Assembly: GCF_026537325.1 (NCBI RefSeq)
Contig: NZ_JAFNMJ010000004.1
Location: 95,997-159,996, forward strand
Direction of reading: 5' to 3'
Source of the DNA: Bifidobacterium sp. B4142
GTDB taxonomy: Bacteria > Actinomycetota > Actinomycetes > Actinomycetales > Bifidobacteriaceae
DNA length: 64,000 bases
In this document: positions 27,518 through 35,951 of the stretch, piece after piece
Position numbering within the stretch: position 1 is the first letter of the stretch
How the letters are laid out: each line of letters begins with the position of its first letter
Made by a program: the position numbers and the translations under genes
Notes under the pieces: generated by a model
What the model was told of the DNA's origin: nothing
What the model saw: only the letters and a program-made list of their open reading frames with translations
The model's database searches: none

Positions 27518-28017
27518 GCCCTGCACCCTTCACTGGCTTCCACATGTTGAACGGGTTGACGCTTGGACCCGGCAAGCTGCAGCTCTGACTGTCCCTGTGC
27601 ATCGAGGCCGCCGGCAGTCTTCCCGGTCTTGCGCATGAGGTCACGGAAAAGCCTGTCGACTTGTTCCTCCAGCTGCTTGTATGTGGCTGTGGCAGCGCTG
27701 GGTTTGGCGCGCATGACCAGATCACAGGAGGATGGCAGCAGGTCCTCCTTAGATCCGGCAAGCTGCCTGAATCTGCGTTTGACCTTATTCCTAGTCACGG
27801 CCTTGCCCACATTTTTGGATACAGCGAGCCCCATGCGGCGTCTGCCTGCAGGCAGGATGTCATGCCGCCCTTCGCGCTCAGCCGATGTCACCGGCAGCAA
27901 GGTTGCTGTTCGGTCAGATCCAGGTATCGAATAATGTATGACCAGATCCCTGCTGCTGACCCAATGGCGTCGCCTGAGCACCGCCGTGAACTCCCGGTGG
28001 CTTCTCAGCCGTTCCAC
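27514..28017 (-). CDS. rnpA: Ribonuclease P protein component
   Basis: A 167-residue protein starting with GTG; it binds the catalytic RNase P RNA and helps process tRNA 5' ends. The N-terminal part reads RLRSHREFTAVLRR. The RNR motif region is KNVGKAVTRNKVKRRFRQL, with DLVMRAKPSAA after it. The family usually has about 110-125 residues, and the extra ~40 at the C-terminus (from about residue 128) are a variable tail. It lies between rpmH and yidD, the universal order, and overlaps yidD by 4 bp. Confidence 0.94.
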   Translation of the reverse strand: MERLRSHREFTAVLRRRHWVSSRDLVIHYSIPGSDRTATLLPVTSAEREGRHDILPAGRRRMGLAVSKNVGKAVTRNKVKRRFRQLAGSKEDLLPSSCDLVMRAKPSAATATYKQLEEQVDRLFRDLMRKTGKTAGGLDAQGQSELQLAGSKRQPVQHVEASEGCRA

Positions 28018-28042
28018 CTTCTGAAAAGGGATTGGATCCGAC

Positions 28043-28177
28043 TCAGGCAGAGAGGGTCCGACGGCCCTTGGCCCGGCGCCGGTTGATCAGGGCACGACCG
28101 GAGCGGGTGCGCATACGAGCGCGGAATCCGTGCTTCATGTGACGACGGCGATTGTTGGGCTGGAATGTCCTCTTCAT
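28043..28177 (-). CDS. rpmH: 50S ribosomal protein L34
   Basis: A 44-residue basic protein starting [18 protein letters not shown] and ending GRRTLSA, a textbook L34. It is a structural protein of the large ribosomal subunit. It is first in the minus-strand operon and divergent from dnaA, with the DnaA-box-containing promoter region between them. Confidence 0.97.
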   Translation of the reverse strand: MKRTFQPNNRRRHMKHGFRARMRTRSGRALINRRRAKGRRTLSA

Positions 28178-28349
28178 AATTCGTTGCTCCCGTGTGTAGA
28201 CATACTCGAGTACGGCTCGTTATGAGTCAAGCTATATCACGGTACACATGAGCCGAGACGGAGTCAAACAGGCTTCCGCCATCCAGCTGGTGAAGACCGC
28301 TCCATACCCTGTGCAAACCCTGTCATAGCAGGAGAATAGGCCTCCTTAC

Positions 28350-28415
28350 TTATCCACAAATTACATCACTGTTATTCACATTCATCGTAGATACAACACG
28401 CTATCCTGTGGATAA
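28350..28415. promoter_or_regulatory. DnaA boxes in the rpmH-dnaA promoter region
   Basis: TTATCCACA at 28350-28358, the one-mismatch TTATTCACA at 28372-28380, and TGTGGATAA (opposite orientation) at 28407-28415. They sit 94-160 bp before dnaA in the 331-bp divergent gap. They fit autoregulation of dnaA and possibly a part of a bipartite origin. Confidence 0.85.
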
Positions 28416-28508
28416 CCGCGCAAAGTCGGTGTAACAATGAGCTACTGTCTACTCTGAGAGAAGCAGGAAGACCGGGAAATCCGTCGTCGAGAAGAGAGGA
28501 GCACACTG

Positions 28509-30251
28509 ATGGCGCAGGATCCGCTGGATGCCGCTGCCCAGGCCAAGAGAATCTGGAATTCGGTCCTGCAGGTGCTCCGCTACAGCAGCTCATTGACCTC
28601 CAGAGACAAGGGCTGGCTGGAGGACATCACCCCCGAGGCGGTTTTCGGCACCACCATCGTTCTCAGGGTCTCCTCCAAGGCCACTCAGGAGGCTGTGCAG
28701 GGACCGCTCAGCCAGCCGCTCCTCAATGCATTGCAGCTGGTCACCAACCAGGAAATGTTCCCGGCCATCAAAATCGTCTACCCAGAGCAAATGGCCAAGC
28801 AGAAAGCTGCCGATCAACAGAATGACCAACGCGCGTCCGCCATGGCTGGCTCTGTCCCGGGCAGCGGCGAGTTCCGTCAGGTTCCCGGTCCTGCTCAGGA
28901 TCCCTATAGCGACTACCAGCGTCAGGCCGGCATCGACCGATCGCCCGGCTCAGAGACCCACTCGGACTGGCGGACCGAGAACGCTGGAACCTCCAAGTCC
29001 CCGATTGTTTCCGTCAATGACTTCCACGAGGGCACCTATGTGCCTATGACCCTGGATATGCAGGCCGAACTGTCCGAGCCCTCCCCCACTGTGAGGTCAA
29101 CGGCAGGCGCTGATGCCGACCAGCAGAGCGAGGCAGAGAGGACCGCATCCCGACCCGCCTTCACCGTGCCCCGCTTCCCCATGAGCCAGAACCGAGTGGA
29201 GCGCGACCCGCAGACCCACCTGAACAAGAATGCCACCTTTGATACCTTCGTCCCAGGCGACTCCAACCGCTTTGCGCGAACCGTAGCCTTGGCCGTGGCC
29301 GAAGGGTCAGGCCAGGATTTCAATCCTTTATGTATCTACGGCAGCTCAGGCCTGGGCAAGACCCACCTGCTCAACGCCATTGGCAACTATGCCTTGGTCA
29401 AGGATCCTTCGCTCAAGGTCCGATACGTCAACTCGGAGGAATTCACCAACGAATTCATCGACGCCTTGCAGAACTCCACCCAAGGGTCGGGCCAGATCGC
29501 GGAATTCAACCGCCGCTATCGGCAGGTGGATGTGCTTCTTATCGATGATATCCAGTTTCTGGGGGGCAAGGAAGCCACCCTGGACCAGTTCTTCCACACC
29601 TTTAATGCCTTACATGACGCCAACAAGCGCATCGTCATCGCCTCGGACGTGGCCCCCAAGAATCTGAAAGGCTTCGAATCACGACTGATCTCGCGTTTCG
29701 ATTCGGGTCTGACTGTGGATGTCAAACCTCCGGACCGGGAGACCCGGGTGGCCATCCTCAGAATGATGGCCTCCATGAACGGGGTCAGCATTCCCAACGA
29801 GGTTCTGGATCTGATCGCGGAACGCTTCACCGAGAACATCCGAGAGCTTGAGGGGGCCCTGACCCGTGTCACCGCCGTGGCCAGCCTTAACAATCAGCCG
29901 GTCACCACAGCCCTGGCCGAACAGACTCTGCAGGACTTCTTCTCTACGGATGTGGAGATCAAGCCCACTGACATCATCTCCCAGGTGGCCAAATACTTCC
30001 ATCTGACCTTTGACGATATTGTCGGCCGCACGCGCACCAAGAACATCGCCCTAGCCCGACAGATAGCCATGTATCTGGCGCGGGAGATGACCAGCATGTC
30101 CTTGGTAGATATCGGCGAGGTCTTCGGCGGCCGCGACCACACCACAGTCATGCACGCCTATACACGTATCTCCAATGAGATGCAGGAAAAACGAGAGATT
30201 TACAACTACGTCATGGAGCTGACCGTCCGGCTCAAACAGCCTCAGGAATGA
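28509..30251 (+). CDS. dnaA: Chromosomal replication initiator DnaA
   Basis: A 580-residue initiator that binds DnaA boxes and melts oriC. Domain I covers about residues 1-90. Domain II is a long variable linker to about 225. Domain III is an AAA+ module beginning NATFDTFVPGDSNRFA, with Walker A GSSGLGKTHLLNA (K284), Walker B VLLIDDIQFLGGKE and a sensor/arginine-finger region around ESRLISRFDSG. Domain IV ends with the DNA-binding signature GGRDHTTVMHAY. AGAGGAG stands before the ATG. dnaN follows after the presumed oriC. Confidence 0.98.
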   Translation: MAQDPLDAAAQAKRIWNSVLQVLRYSSSLTSRDKGWLEDITPEAVFGTTIVLRVSSKATQEAVQGPLSQPLLNALQLVTNQEMFPAIKIVYPEQMAKQKAADQQNDQRASAMAGSVPGSGEFRQVPGPAQDPYSDYQRQAGIDRSPGSETHSDWRTENAGTSKSPIVSVNDFHEGTYVPMTLDMQAELSEPSPTVRSTAGADADQQSEAERTASRPAFTVPRFPMSQNRVERDPQTHLNKNATFDTFVPGDSNRFARTVALAVAEGSGQDFNPLCIYGSSGLGKTHLLNAIGNYALVKDPSLKVRYVNSEEFTNEFIDALQNSTQGSGQIAEFNRRYRQVDVLLIDDIQFLGGKEATLDQFFHTFNALHDANKRIVIASDVAPKNLKGFESRLISRFDSGLTVDVKPPDRETRVAILRMMASMNGVSIPNEVLDLIAERFTENIRELEGALTRVTAVASLNNQPVTTALAEQTLQDFFSTDVEIKPTDIISQVAKYFHLTFDDIVGRTRTKNIALARQIAMYLAREMTSMSLVDIGEVFGGRDHTTVMHAYTRISNEMQEKREIYNYVMELTVRLKQPQE

Positions 30252-30664
30252 TACGACACGCAGACACCACTGTGGATCGGCAGAAAAAGATATCCACCTA
30301 CTTATCCCCGGATGTGGGCAAACCTTGGGAATAACCCACTGATTTTTCGGGGATAAATGGTGCATCTTCCGCGAACAAATCACATATTTTTGTGGATAAC
30401 TAAGCAGAACTCCAGACTTGTGGATAAATTGGCTTTTTAATCACATCGATTACACTACTTATCCACAACACTTAAGTGATGCCTATCCACTGCATTGCAA
30501 GGATCTGAGAACTTATCCACACCATCCACCAAGCTTATTACGATGACTCAATGTATATTTATGCAATAGTCACCTTCATACTCAAGCACACCTCTCACTC
30601 CAACCACATCACCCGACCTATTCGATAGAATGAATCCAGTTCATTCATCGACAAGAAGGCTCCC
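30252..30664. other. oriC: Presumed origin of replication (oriC)
   Basis: A 413-bp gap between dnaA and dnaN with four exact DnaA boxes in both orientations: TGTGGATAA at 30391-30399 and 30419-30427, TTATCCACA at 30459-30467 and 30513-30521. Weaker matches lie near 30271, 30289 and 30483. AT-rich DNA at about 30535-30570 next to the last box could be the unwinding element. The dnaA-dnaN spacer is the usual oriC in actinobacteria. Confidence 0.88.
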
Positions 30665-31789
30665 ATGAAAGTAGAAGTGAATTCATCCGCACTCTCGGAT
30701 GCAGTGGCATGGACCACCCGCATCATCCCCTCCCGGCCGGCTTCGCCGATCCTGGCAGGCATCAGGATGGAAGCCTCTGACGGAACATTGAAGCTCTCTG
30801 CTTTCGATTACGAGGTTTCAGCGAGGAACCACATCGAGGCAGGCATCGACGAATCCGGAACAGCCTTGGTGCTGGGTAAACTGCTGGCTGACATCACAAA
30901 ATCCCTGCCATCAGAGAAGACCTACCTGTCAACCGAGGGATCCAAGATGACCATTACCTCGGGCAAATCCACTTTTTCTCTGCAACTGATGCCTGACAGC
31001 GAATACCCCGACCTCCCTGCCGTTCCTGAGCCCATGGGCCAGGTGGATGCTGAGACCTTCATTCAGTCCATCTCCCAGTCCATCGTCGCTGTTTCCCGGG
31101 AAGAGAGCCGTCCGGTGCTGACCAGCGTCAAAACCGAGATCACTGGGGACAAGGTGGTCATGACCGCCACCGACCGTTTCAGGCTCTCCCGTTCGAGCTT
31201 CACTTGGACTCCTCGCGATGCCAACTTCTCCACCTCCATGCTTATCCGCGGCTCTTTGCTGCGGGACATCGCCCGTTCCCTGGACGAGCACCAGAACGTG
31301 ACCATGGATTATGAAGCCGACAACCCCACCATCATGGGCGTGGAAAACGCTGGCAAAATATCCACTACCCAGCTGATCGACGGGGAATTCCCTGCAGTAG
31401 ATCGTCTCTTTTCAGACGAGTACCCCATCCAAGCTGTCATCGCCCGGCAGGATCTGATCGACGCCATCAAGCGTGTGGCCCTAGTAGCCGAGCGCAATGC
31501 CCCAATCCGTATGGTTTTCTCCGGCAACGAGGTGACCCTGAGCGCAGGCACGGCTGACGAAGCGCAGGCCCATGAAGTTCTGCAGGCGGATCTGGACGGT
31601 GAGGACATCACAGTGGCTTTCAATCCCAACTACCTGATCGACGGGTTGGGCGCCATTGCTGAGCCTTTTGTCCGCATCAAGATGACTTCGGCAGTCAAGG
31701 CTGTAGAGTTCAACGGCCAGCAGGAGCAGGATTCCGAAGAGTCCATGGACTACCGTTACCTGCTTGTGCCCATGCGCTTCAACAACTGA
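30665..31789 (+). CDS. dnaN: DNA polymerase III beta subunit (sliding clamp)
   Basis: A 374-residue protein of normal length. Three repeated clamp folds form a dimeric ring that tethers polymerase III and other enzymes to DNA. Recognisable stretches are MKVEVNSSALSDAVAW, PILAGIRMEA, TDRFRLSRSSFTW, LIDGEFPAVDRLF and the C-terminal YRYLLVPMR, which forms part of the partner-binding pocket. It is followed by recF after 29 bp. Confidence 0.97.
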   Translation: MKVEVNSSALSDAVAWTTRIIPSRPASPILAGIRMEASDGTLKLSAFDYEVSARNHIEAGIDESGTALVLGKLLADITKSLPSEKTYLSTEGSKMTITSGKSTFSLQLMPDSEYPDLPAVPEPMGQVDAETFIQSISQSIVAVSREESRPVLTSVKTEITGDKVVMTATDRFRLSRSSFTWTPRDANFSTSMLIRGSLLRDIARSLDEHQNVTMDYEADNPTIMGVENAGKISTTQLIDGEFPAVDRLFSDEYPIQAVIARQDLIDAIKRVALVAERNAPIRMVFSGNEVTLSAGTADEAQAHEVLQADLDGEDITVAFNPNYLIDGLGAIAEPFVRIKMTSAVKAVEFNGQQEQDSEESMDYRYLLVPMRFNN

Positions 31790-31818
31790 CACCTGGGCAG
31801 GTTCGAGGAACAATCGCC

Positions 31819-33081
31819 ATGCACATCTCCCGTCTGGTTCTGGATCACTTCCGTTCCTGGGAGCATTGCGTCCTCGATTTGGAGCCCGGGGTGACCATTC
31901 TCGAAGGACGGAACGGCCTGGGCAAGACCAACCTGGTCGAGGCCATCGAGGTCCTGTCCGCCGGCGGCAGCCATAGGACTTCATCTTCCCTGCCCCTGGT
32001 AGAGCGTGGACAGTCCAAGGCCACCATCAGGGCCAGGGTGAAGCAGGACGGTACCGCCACCGACTATGAGCTGACCATTGCCGCCAAGGGATCCAACCGT
32101 GGAAGAATCAACGGTGGGCCGTCCCTCTATCAGCGTGATTTGGTAGGCCAGGTGCCCTGCGTGACTTTCAGCCCCGAGGACCAGCTGATGGTCTCAGGAG
32201 AGCCGGCAGCCAGGCGGGCCGTGCTGGACCAGGCCGGCAGCCAGCTTGATGCCGACTACTTCCAAGTTCGGCAGGATTTTCGCCATGTGGCCAGGCAGCG
32301 CGCTGCACTGCTCAAGCAGCTCTCTCAGGCGGGCCATGACGCCTCAGGTGATGGGCGCGATGCCGCTCTGTCCGGCCTTGAGATCTGGACTGGGCAGTTT
32401 ATTCGCACCGGGCTAGATCTGAGCCGGCGACGAGCGGCTCTGGTAGAGGTCCTGGACCAGCCCTTCACCGATTTGTATGGTCGGCTGGCAGGACCTGGTC
32501 AGGACGCTCGATTGACCTACCGCCCTTCCCTGGAGGAGATCGGACCCGATAGGCAGACCGGTCCCGAGGTTGCCGAGGCTGTCAGTCGTCACTTTCAGCG
32601 GATATACCCGGGAGAAGTGGCCCGGGGCACCAATCTGATCGGTCCCCAGCGCGATGATCTGGCCTTCACTCTCAACGGCATGCCTGCCCGGGAGTTTGCC
32701 TCCAACGGTGAGATGTGGACCCTGGCCCTGGCTCTGAGACTGGCTCTGCTGCAGGTGGTCAAGGATCGTCGCTCCTTGGAGCCCATCGTCATTCTGGATG
32801 ATGTCTTTGCCCAGTTGGATCGGGGCCGCAGGGATCAGATTCTCGACTTTGCCCGCCAGCAGGACCAGGTGCTCATCACCGTGGCCGCCGACAGCGATAT
32901 TCCCTCCCTGCAGGGCGCCAGGTTGGTGGATGTGTCCAGGTTGAGGCCCTTGCAGCCATCCGATCCGGCCGCTCAGGATCCGGCCATCGCCAGTGCCATG
33001 CAGGATCTGCGGCGAACCAGGGGAACGGCCGATGGCGGCTCGGATATGCCGGATGGGCCGGAGGGGAACGACCTGTCATGA
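31819..33081 (+). CDS. recF: DNA replication and repair protein RecF
   Basis: A 420-residue SMC/ABC-like ATPase that helps load RecA at single-stranded gaps. The start MHISRLVLDHFRSWE is typical. Walker A is GRNGLGKTNLVEAIE, and FSPEDQLMV, LIGPQRDDLAFTLNG and the Walker B ILDDVFAQLDRGRRDQIL follow. A proline/alanine-rich tail of about 40 residues is added at the end. Its stop overlaps the start of the dciA-like gene (ATGA, 33078-33081). Confidence 0.96.
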   Translation: MHISRLVLDHFRSWEHCVLDLEPGVTILEGRNGLGKTNLVEAIEVLSAGGSHRTSSSLPLVERGQSKATIRARVKQDGTATDYELTIAAKGSNRGRINGGPSLYQRDLVGQVPCVTFSPEDQLMVSGEPAARRAVLDQAGSQLDADYFQVRQDFRHVARQRAALLKQLSQAGHDASGDGRDAALSGLEIWTGQFIRTGLDLSRRRAALVEVLDQPFTDLYGRLAGPGQDARLTYRPSLEEIGPDRQTGPEVAEAVSRHFQRIYPGEVARGTNLIGPQRDDLAFTLNGMPAREFASNGEMWTLALALRLALLQVVKDRRSLEPIVILDDVFAQLDRGRRDQILDFARQQDQVLITVAADSDIPSLQGARLVDVSRLRPLQPSDPAAQDPAIASAMQDLRRTRGTADGGSDMPDGPEGNDLS

Positions 33082-33575
33082 AGGCACCCATGGTCGAGAC
33101 CCTGCACCTGGACCAGCGTCGATTGCCAGCCCTGGTCTTCGAAGGCTGCACGAGACGGGCGGCCACTCGTCGGCAGCGAGAGGATGACTCACGTAAGGCT
33201 TGGTATGCATTCGGCAAGCCAGGCCGCGACCCAGCCAAACTGGGAGGCGTGGTTACCAGTCTGGCTGCCGGAAGCGGGTGGACCAGCCATCTGAAGGTGG
33301 CCCGGCTGCGCAACCAGTGGGACAGTGTGGTGGGACCCGGTATCGCCGCCCATTCGAGAGTGGTCTCCTACCGGGAGGGCGTGCTGATCATCCAGGCGCA
33401 GACCACGGTCTGGGCCACCCAGCTGGCCTACTTGGTCCCCCAGCTCAAGGCGACCATTGTCAAGCGTCTGGGCATGCCGGTAAAGCAGATCCGGGTGACC
33501 GGCCCCCACAACTACAGTTTCCGCCGTTCGCGGTTCGATCCACCTGGCCGAGGCGTGCGCGACACCTATGGATGA
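33078..33575 (+). CDS. DciA-like protein (DUF721)
   Basis: A 165-residue protein. The core from about residue 58 has LRNQWDSVVGPGIAAHSRV, then LIIQAQTTVWATQLAYLVPQL, a KH-like DUF721 fold. In bacteria lacking DnaC/DnaI, DciA proteins of this family load the replicative helicase DnaB; actinobacterial members sit between recF and gyrB, as here. It is translationally coupled to recF. Confidence 0.88.
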   Translation: MKAPMVETLHLDQRRLPALVFEGCTRRAATRRQREDDSRKAWYAFGKPGRDPAKLGGVVTSLAAGSGWTSHLKVARLRNQWDSVVGPGIAAHSRVVSYREGVLIIQAQTTVWATQLAYLVPQLKATIVKRLGMPVKQIRVTGPHNYSFRRSRFDPPGRGVRDTYG

Positions 33576-33786
33576 ACCCATAATCTACGAATACCGTCTT
33601 CCCAGCTTTCTGTAAGCCTAAAGTCCCCTAGAGCTGGTAATCTATAGGTTATAGGGTCAAACGCTTCCAAGGCCCCTTTATGGACGATTTGGAACCTGGT
33701 GACCATGACTTGATCCCCTGTTCGACCACGAACGGAAGCTGCTTTGTTGTCAGTGGCCGACGATAGGGGTGCAGAAAGGACTATCC

Positions 33787-35907
33787 GTGGCAGATCTCAA
33801 CACTGACCCGTCCCGGACCCCGCAAGAGGGCCGGGAGCATGAGGAGGACAAGCCTCGGGATGACGGCATGACGGGCCAGGATCAGCTGGACGACGCGCAG
33901 CTGGATGACTCGCTCTCCCCCGAGCATTATGATGCCAGCGATCTGAAGGTGCTGGAGGGGCTAGAGGCGGTCCGCGTCCGTCCCGGCATGTACATCGGCT
34001 CGACGGGCTCCAGGGGCCTGCATCACCTGGTCTACGAGATCGTCGACAACTCGGTCGACGAGGCTCTGGCTGGGTACGCTGACCATATTGAAGTCACCAT
34101 CCTGCCCGACAACGGCATCCGTGTGGATGACAATGGCCGTGGCATTCCTGTGGACGAGGTGCCAGGCGAGGGCAAGAGCGGCGTCGAGGTGGTCATGACC
34201 AAGCTGCATGCCGGCGGCAAGTTCGGTGGTGGCGGTTACGCGGTCTCAGGCGGTCTGCACGGCGTGGGCATCTCCGTGGTCAACGCCCTGTCCACCCGGA
34301 TCGACGTCCAGGTGCGCCGGCAGGGCTACCACTGGCATCAGAACTTCCGCAACCAAAAGCCCACCGCTCCCCTATCCAAGGATCAGGCCATGGGGCCGGA
34401 CGAGAGCACCGGCACCTCGGTGACTTTCTGGGCTGACCCCAAAATCTTCGAGACCACGGTCTACGACTTCGAGACCTTGCGCAGCCGCTTCCAGCAGATG
34501 GCCTTCCTCAACAAGGGCCTGAGGATCACCTTGACCGATCTGCGCCCCAATGACCAGGCCGGCGACGAGGTGGCGGGCGAGGAGCAGACCCCGGAGCAGA
34601 AGGGCCAGTCCGTCAGCTACCAGTACGCCAACGGCATCAAGGACTATGTGGACTACCTGGTCAAGGTCAGGAAGGCCACGCCTGTGGAGGCCGAGGTCAT
34701 CGACTTCGAAGCCGAGGACCTGAAGCTGGGCATCTCCGCCGAGGTGGCCATGCAGTGGACTACCGCCTACTCGGAGTCCGTCCACACCTTCGCCAACACC
34801 ATCGCGACCACCGAGGGCGGCACCCATGAAGAGGGGTTCCGTGCTGCCCTGACCAGCATGATCAACCGCTATGCTAGGGATAAGAACATTCTCAAGGACA
34901 AGGATGACAACCTCTCGGGCGACGACGTACGCGAGGGGCTGACCGCCGTGGTCTCCGTCAAGCTGACCAACCCCCAGTTCGAGGGCCAGACCAAGACCAA
35001 GCTGGGCAACTCCGAAGCCAAGACCTTCGTCCAGCGGGTCATGACCGAGAGGCTGAGCGACTGGTTCGACGCCCATCCCAGCGAGGCTAAGTCCATCATC
35101 CAGAAGGCCATGGAGGCCTCCCGGGCCCGGATAGCCGCCAAGAAGGCCCGCGAGAACACCCGTCGCAAGTCCATCTTCGAGACGGCCGGCATGCCTGACA
35201 AGCTCAAGGACTGCCAGTCCAGCGACCCCCAGGAGTGCGAGCTCTTTATCGTGGAGGGCGACTCAGCAGGCGGCTCAGCCATCCAAGGCCGCAACCCCAT
35301 GACCCAGGCCATCCTGCCCCTGCGCGGCAAGATCCTCAACACGGAGCGGGCCAGTCTGGACCGCATGATGAAGTCCGACACCATCGAATCCCTGATCACG
35401 GCTGTGGGCGGCGGATACGGCGAGGACTTCAACATCGACAAGGTGCGCTACCACAAGGTCATCATCATGGCCGACGCCGATGTGGACGGCGCCCACATCG
35501 CCACCCTGAATCTGACCCTCTTCTTCCGGTACATGCGGCCCATGATCGAGGCCGGCTACGTCTACGTGGCCATGCCTCCGCTATACCGGCTCAAGTGGAC
35601 CAAGGGGCCCCACAGCTTCGTCTACACCGATGCCGAGCGCGACAGGGTCCTGGCCGAGGGCAAGGCCTCAGGCCGACAGCTGCCCAAGGGCGAAGGGATC
35701 CAGCGCTACAAGGGTCTGGGCGAGATGAGCTACCAGGAACTCTGGGAGACCACCATGGACCCGGAACACCGCATCCTCAAGAAGATCCACATCGATGATG
35801 CCGAACAGGCCGACGAGACCTTCACCATGCTCATGGGCGACGAGGTCGAACCCCGGCGTCTGTTCATCCAGCGCAACGCCCACGACGCCCGCTTCATCGA
35901 CGCCTGA
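33787..35907 (+). CDS. gyrB: DNA gyrase subunit B
   Basis: A 706-residue ATPase subunit of gyrase, which introduces negative supercoils. GTG 33787 is chosen because AGAAAGGA precedes it by 6 bp; GTG 33769 lies upstream of that site. A variable leader of about 45 residues precedes the GHKL ATPase core: VRPGMYIGSTG, EIVDNSVDEALAGYAD, DNGRGIPVD and GGLHGVGISVVNALS. The TOPRIM part has EGDSAGGSAIQGRN and DADVDGAHI. The C-terminus (QRYKGLGEM, MDPEHR) is complete. gyrA follows after 44 bp. Confidence 0.97.
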   Translation: MADLNTDPSRTPQEGREHEEDKPRDDGMTGQDQLDDAQLDDSLSPEHYDASDLKVLEGLEAVRVRPGMYIGSTGSRGLHHLVYEIVDNSVDEALAGYADHIEVTILPDNGIRVDDNGRGIPVDEVPGEGKSGVEVVMTKLHAGGKFGGGGYAVSGGLHGVGISVVNALSTRIDVQVRRQGYHWHQNFRNQKPTAPLSKDQAMGPDESTGTSVTFWADPKIFETTVYDFETLRSRFQQMAFLNKGLRITLTDLRPNDQAGDEVAGEEQTPEQKGQSVSYQYANGIKDYVDYLVKVRKATPVEAEVIDFEAEDLKLGISAEVAMQWTTAYSESVHTFANTIATTEGGTHEEGFRAALTSMINRYARDKNILKDKDDNLSGDDVREGLTAVVSVKLTNPQFEGQTKTKLGNSEAKTFVQRVMTERLSDWFDAHPSEAKSIIQKAMEASRARIAAKKARENTRRKSIFETAGMPDKLKDCQSSDPQECELFIVEGDSAGGSAIQGRNPMTQAILPLRGKILNTERASLDRMMKSDTIESLITAVGGGYGEDFNIDKVRYHKVIIMADADVDGAHIATLNLTLFFRYMRPMIEAGYVYVAMPPLYRLKWTKGPHSFVYTDAERDRVLAEGKASGRQLPKGEGIQRYKGLGEMSYQELWETTMDPEHRILKKIHIDDAEQADETFTMLMGDEVEPRRLFIQRNAHDARFIDA

Positions 35908-35951
35908 GACGGACGCCCCTCCCTTTTCACCATTTGAGCTAAGGATCGATT

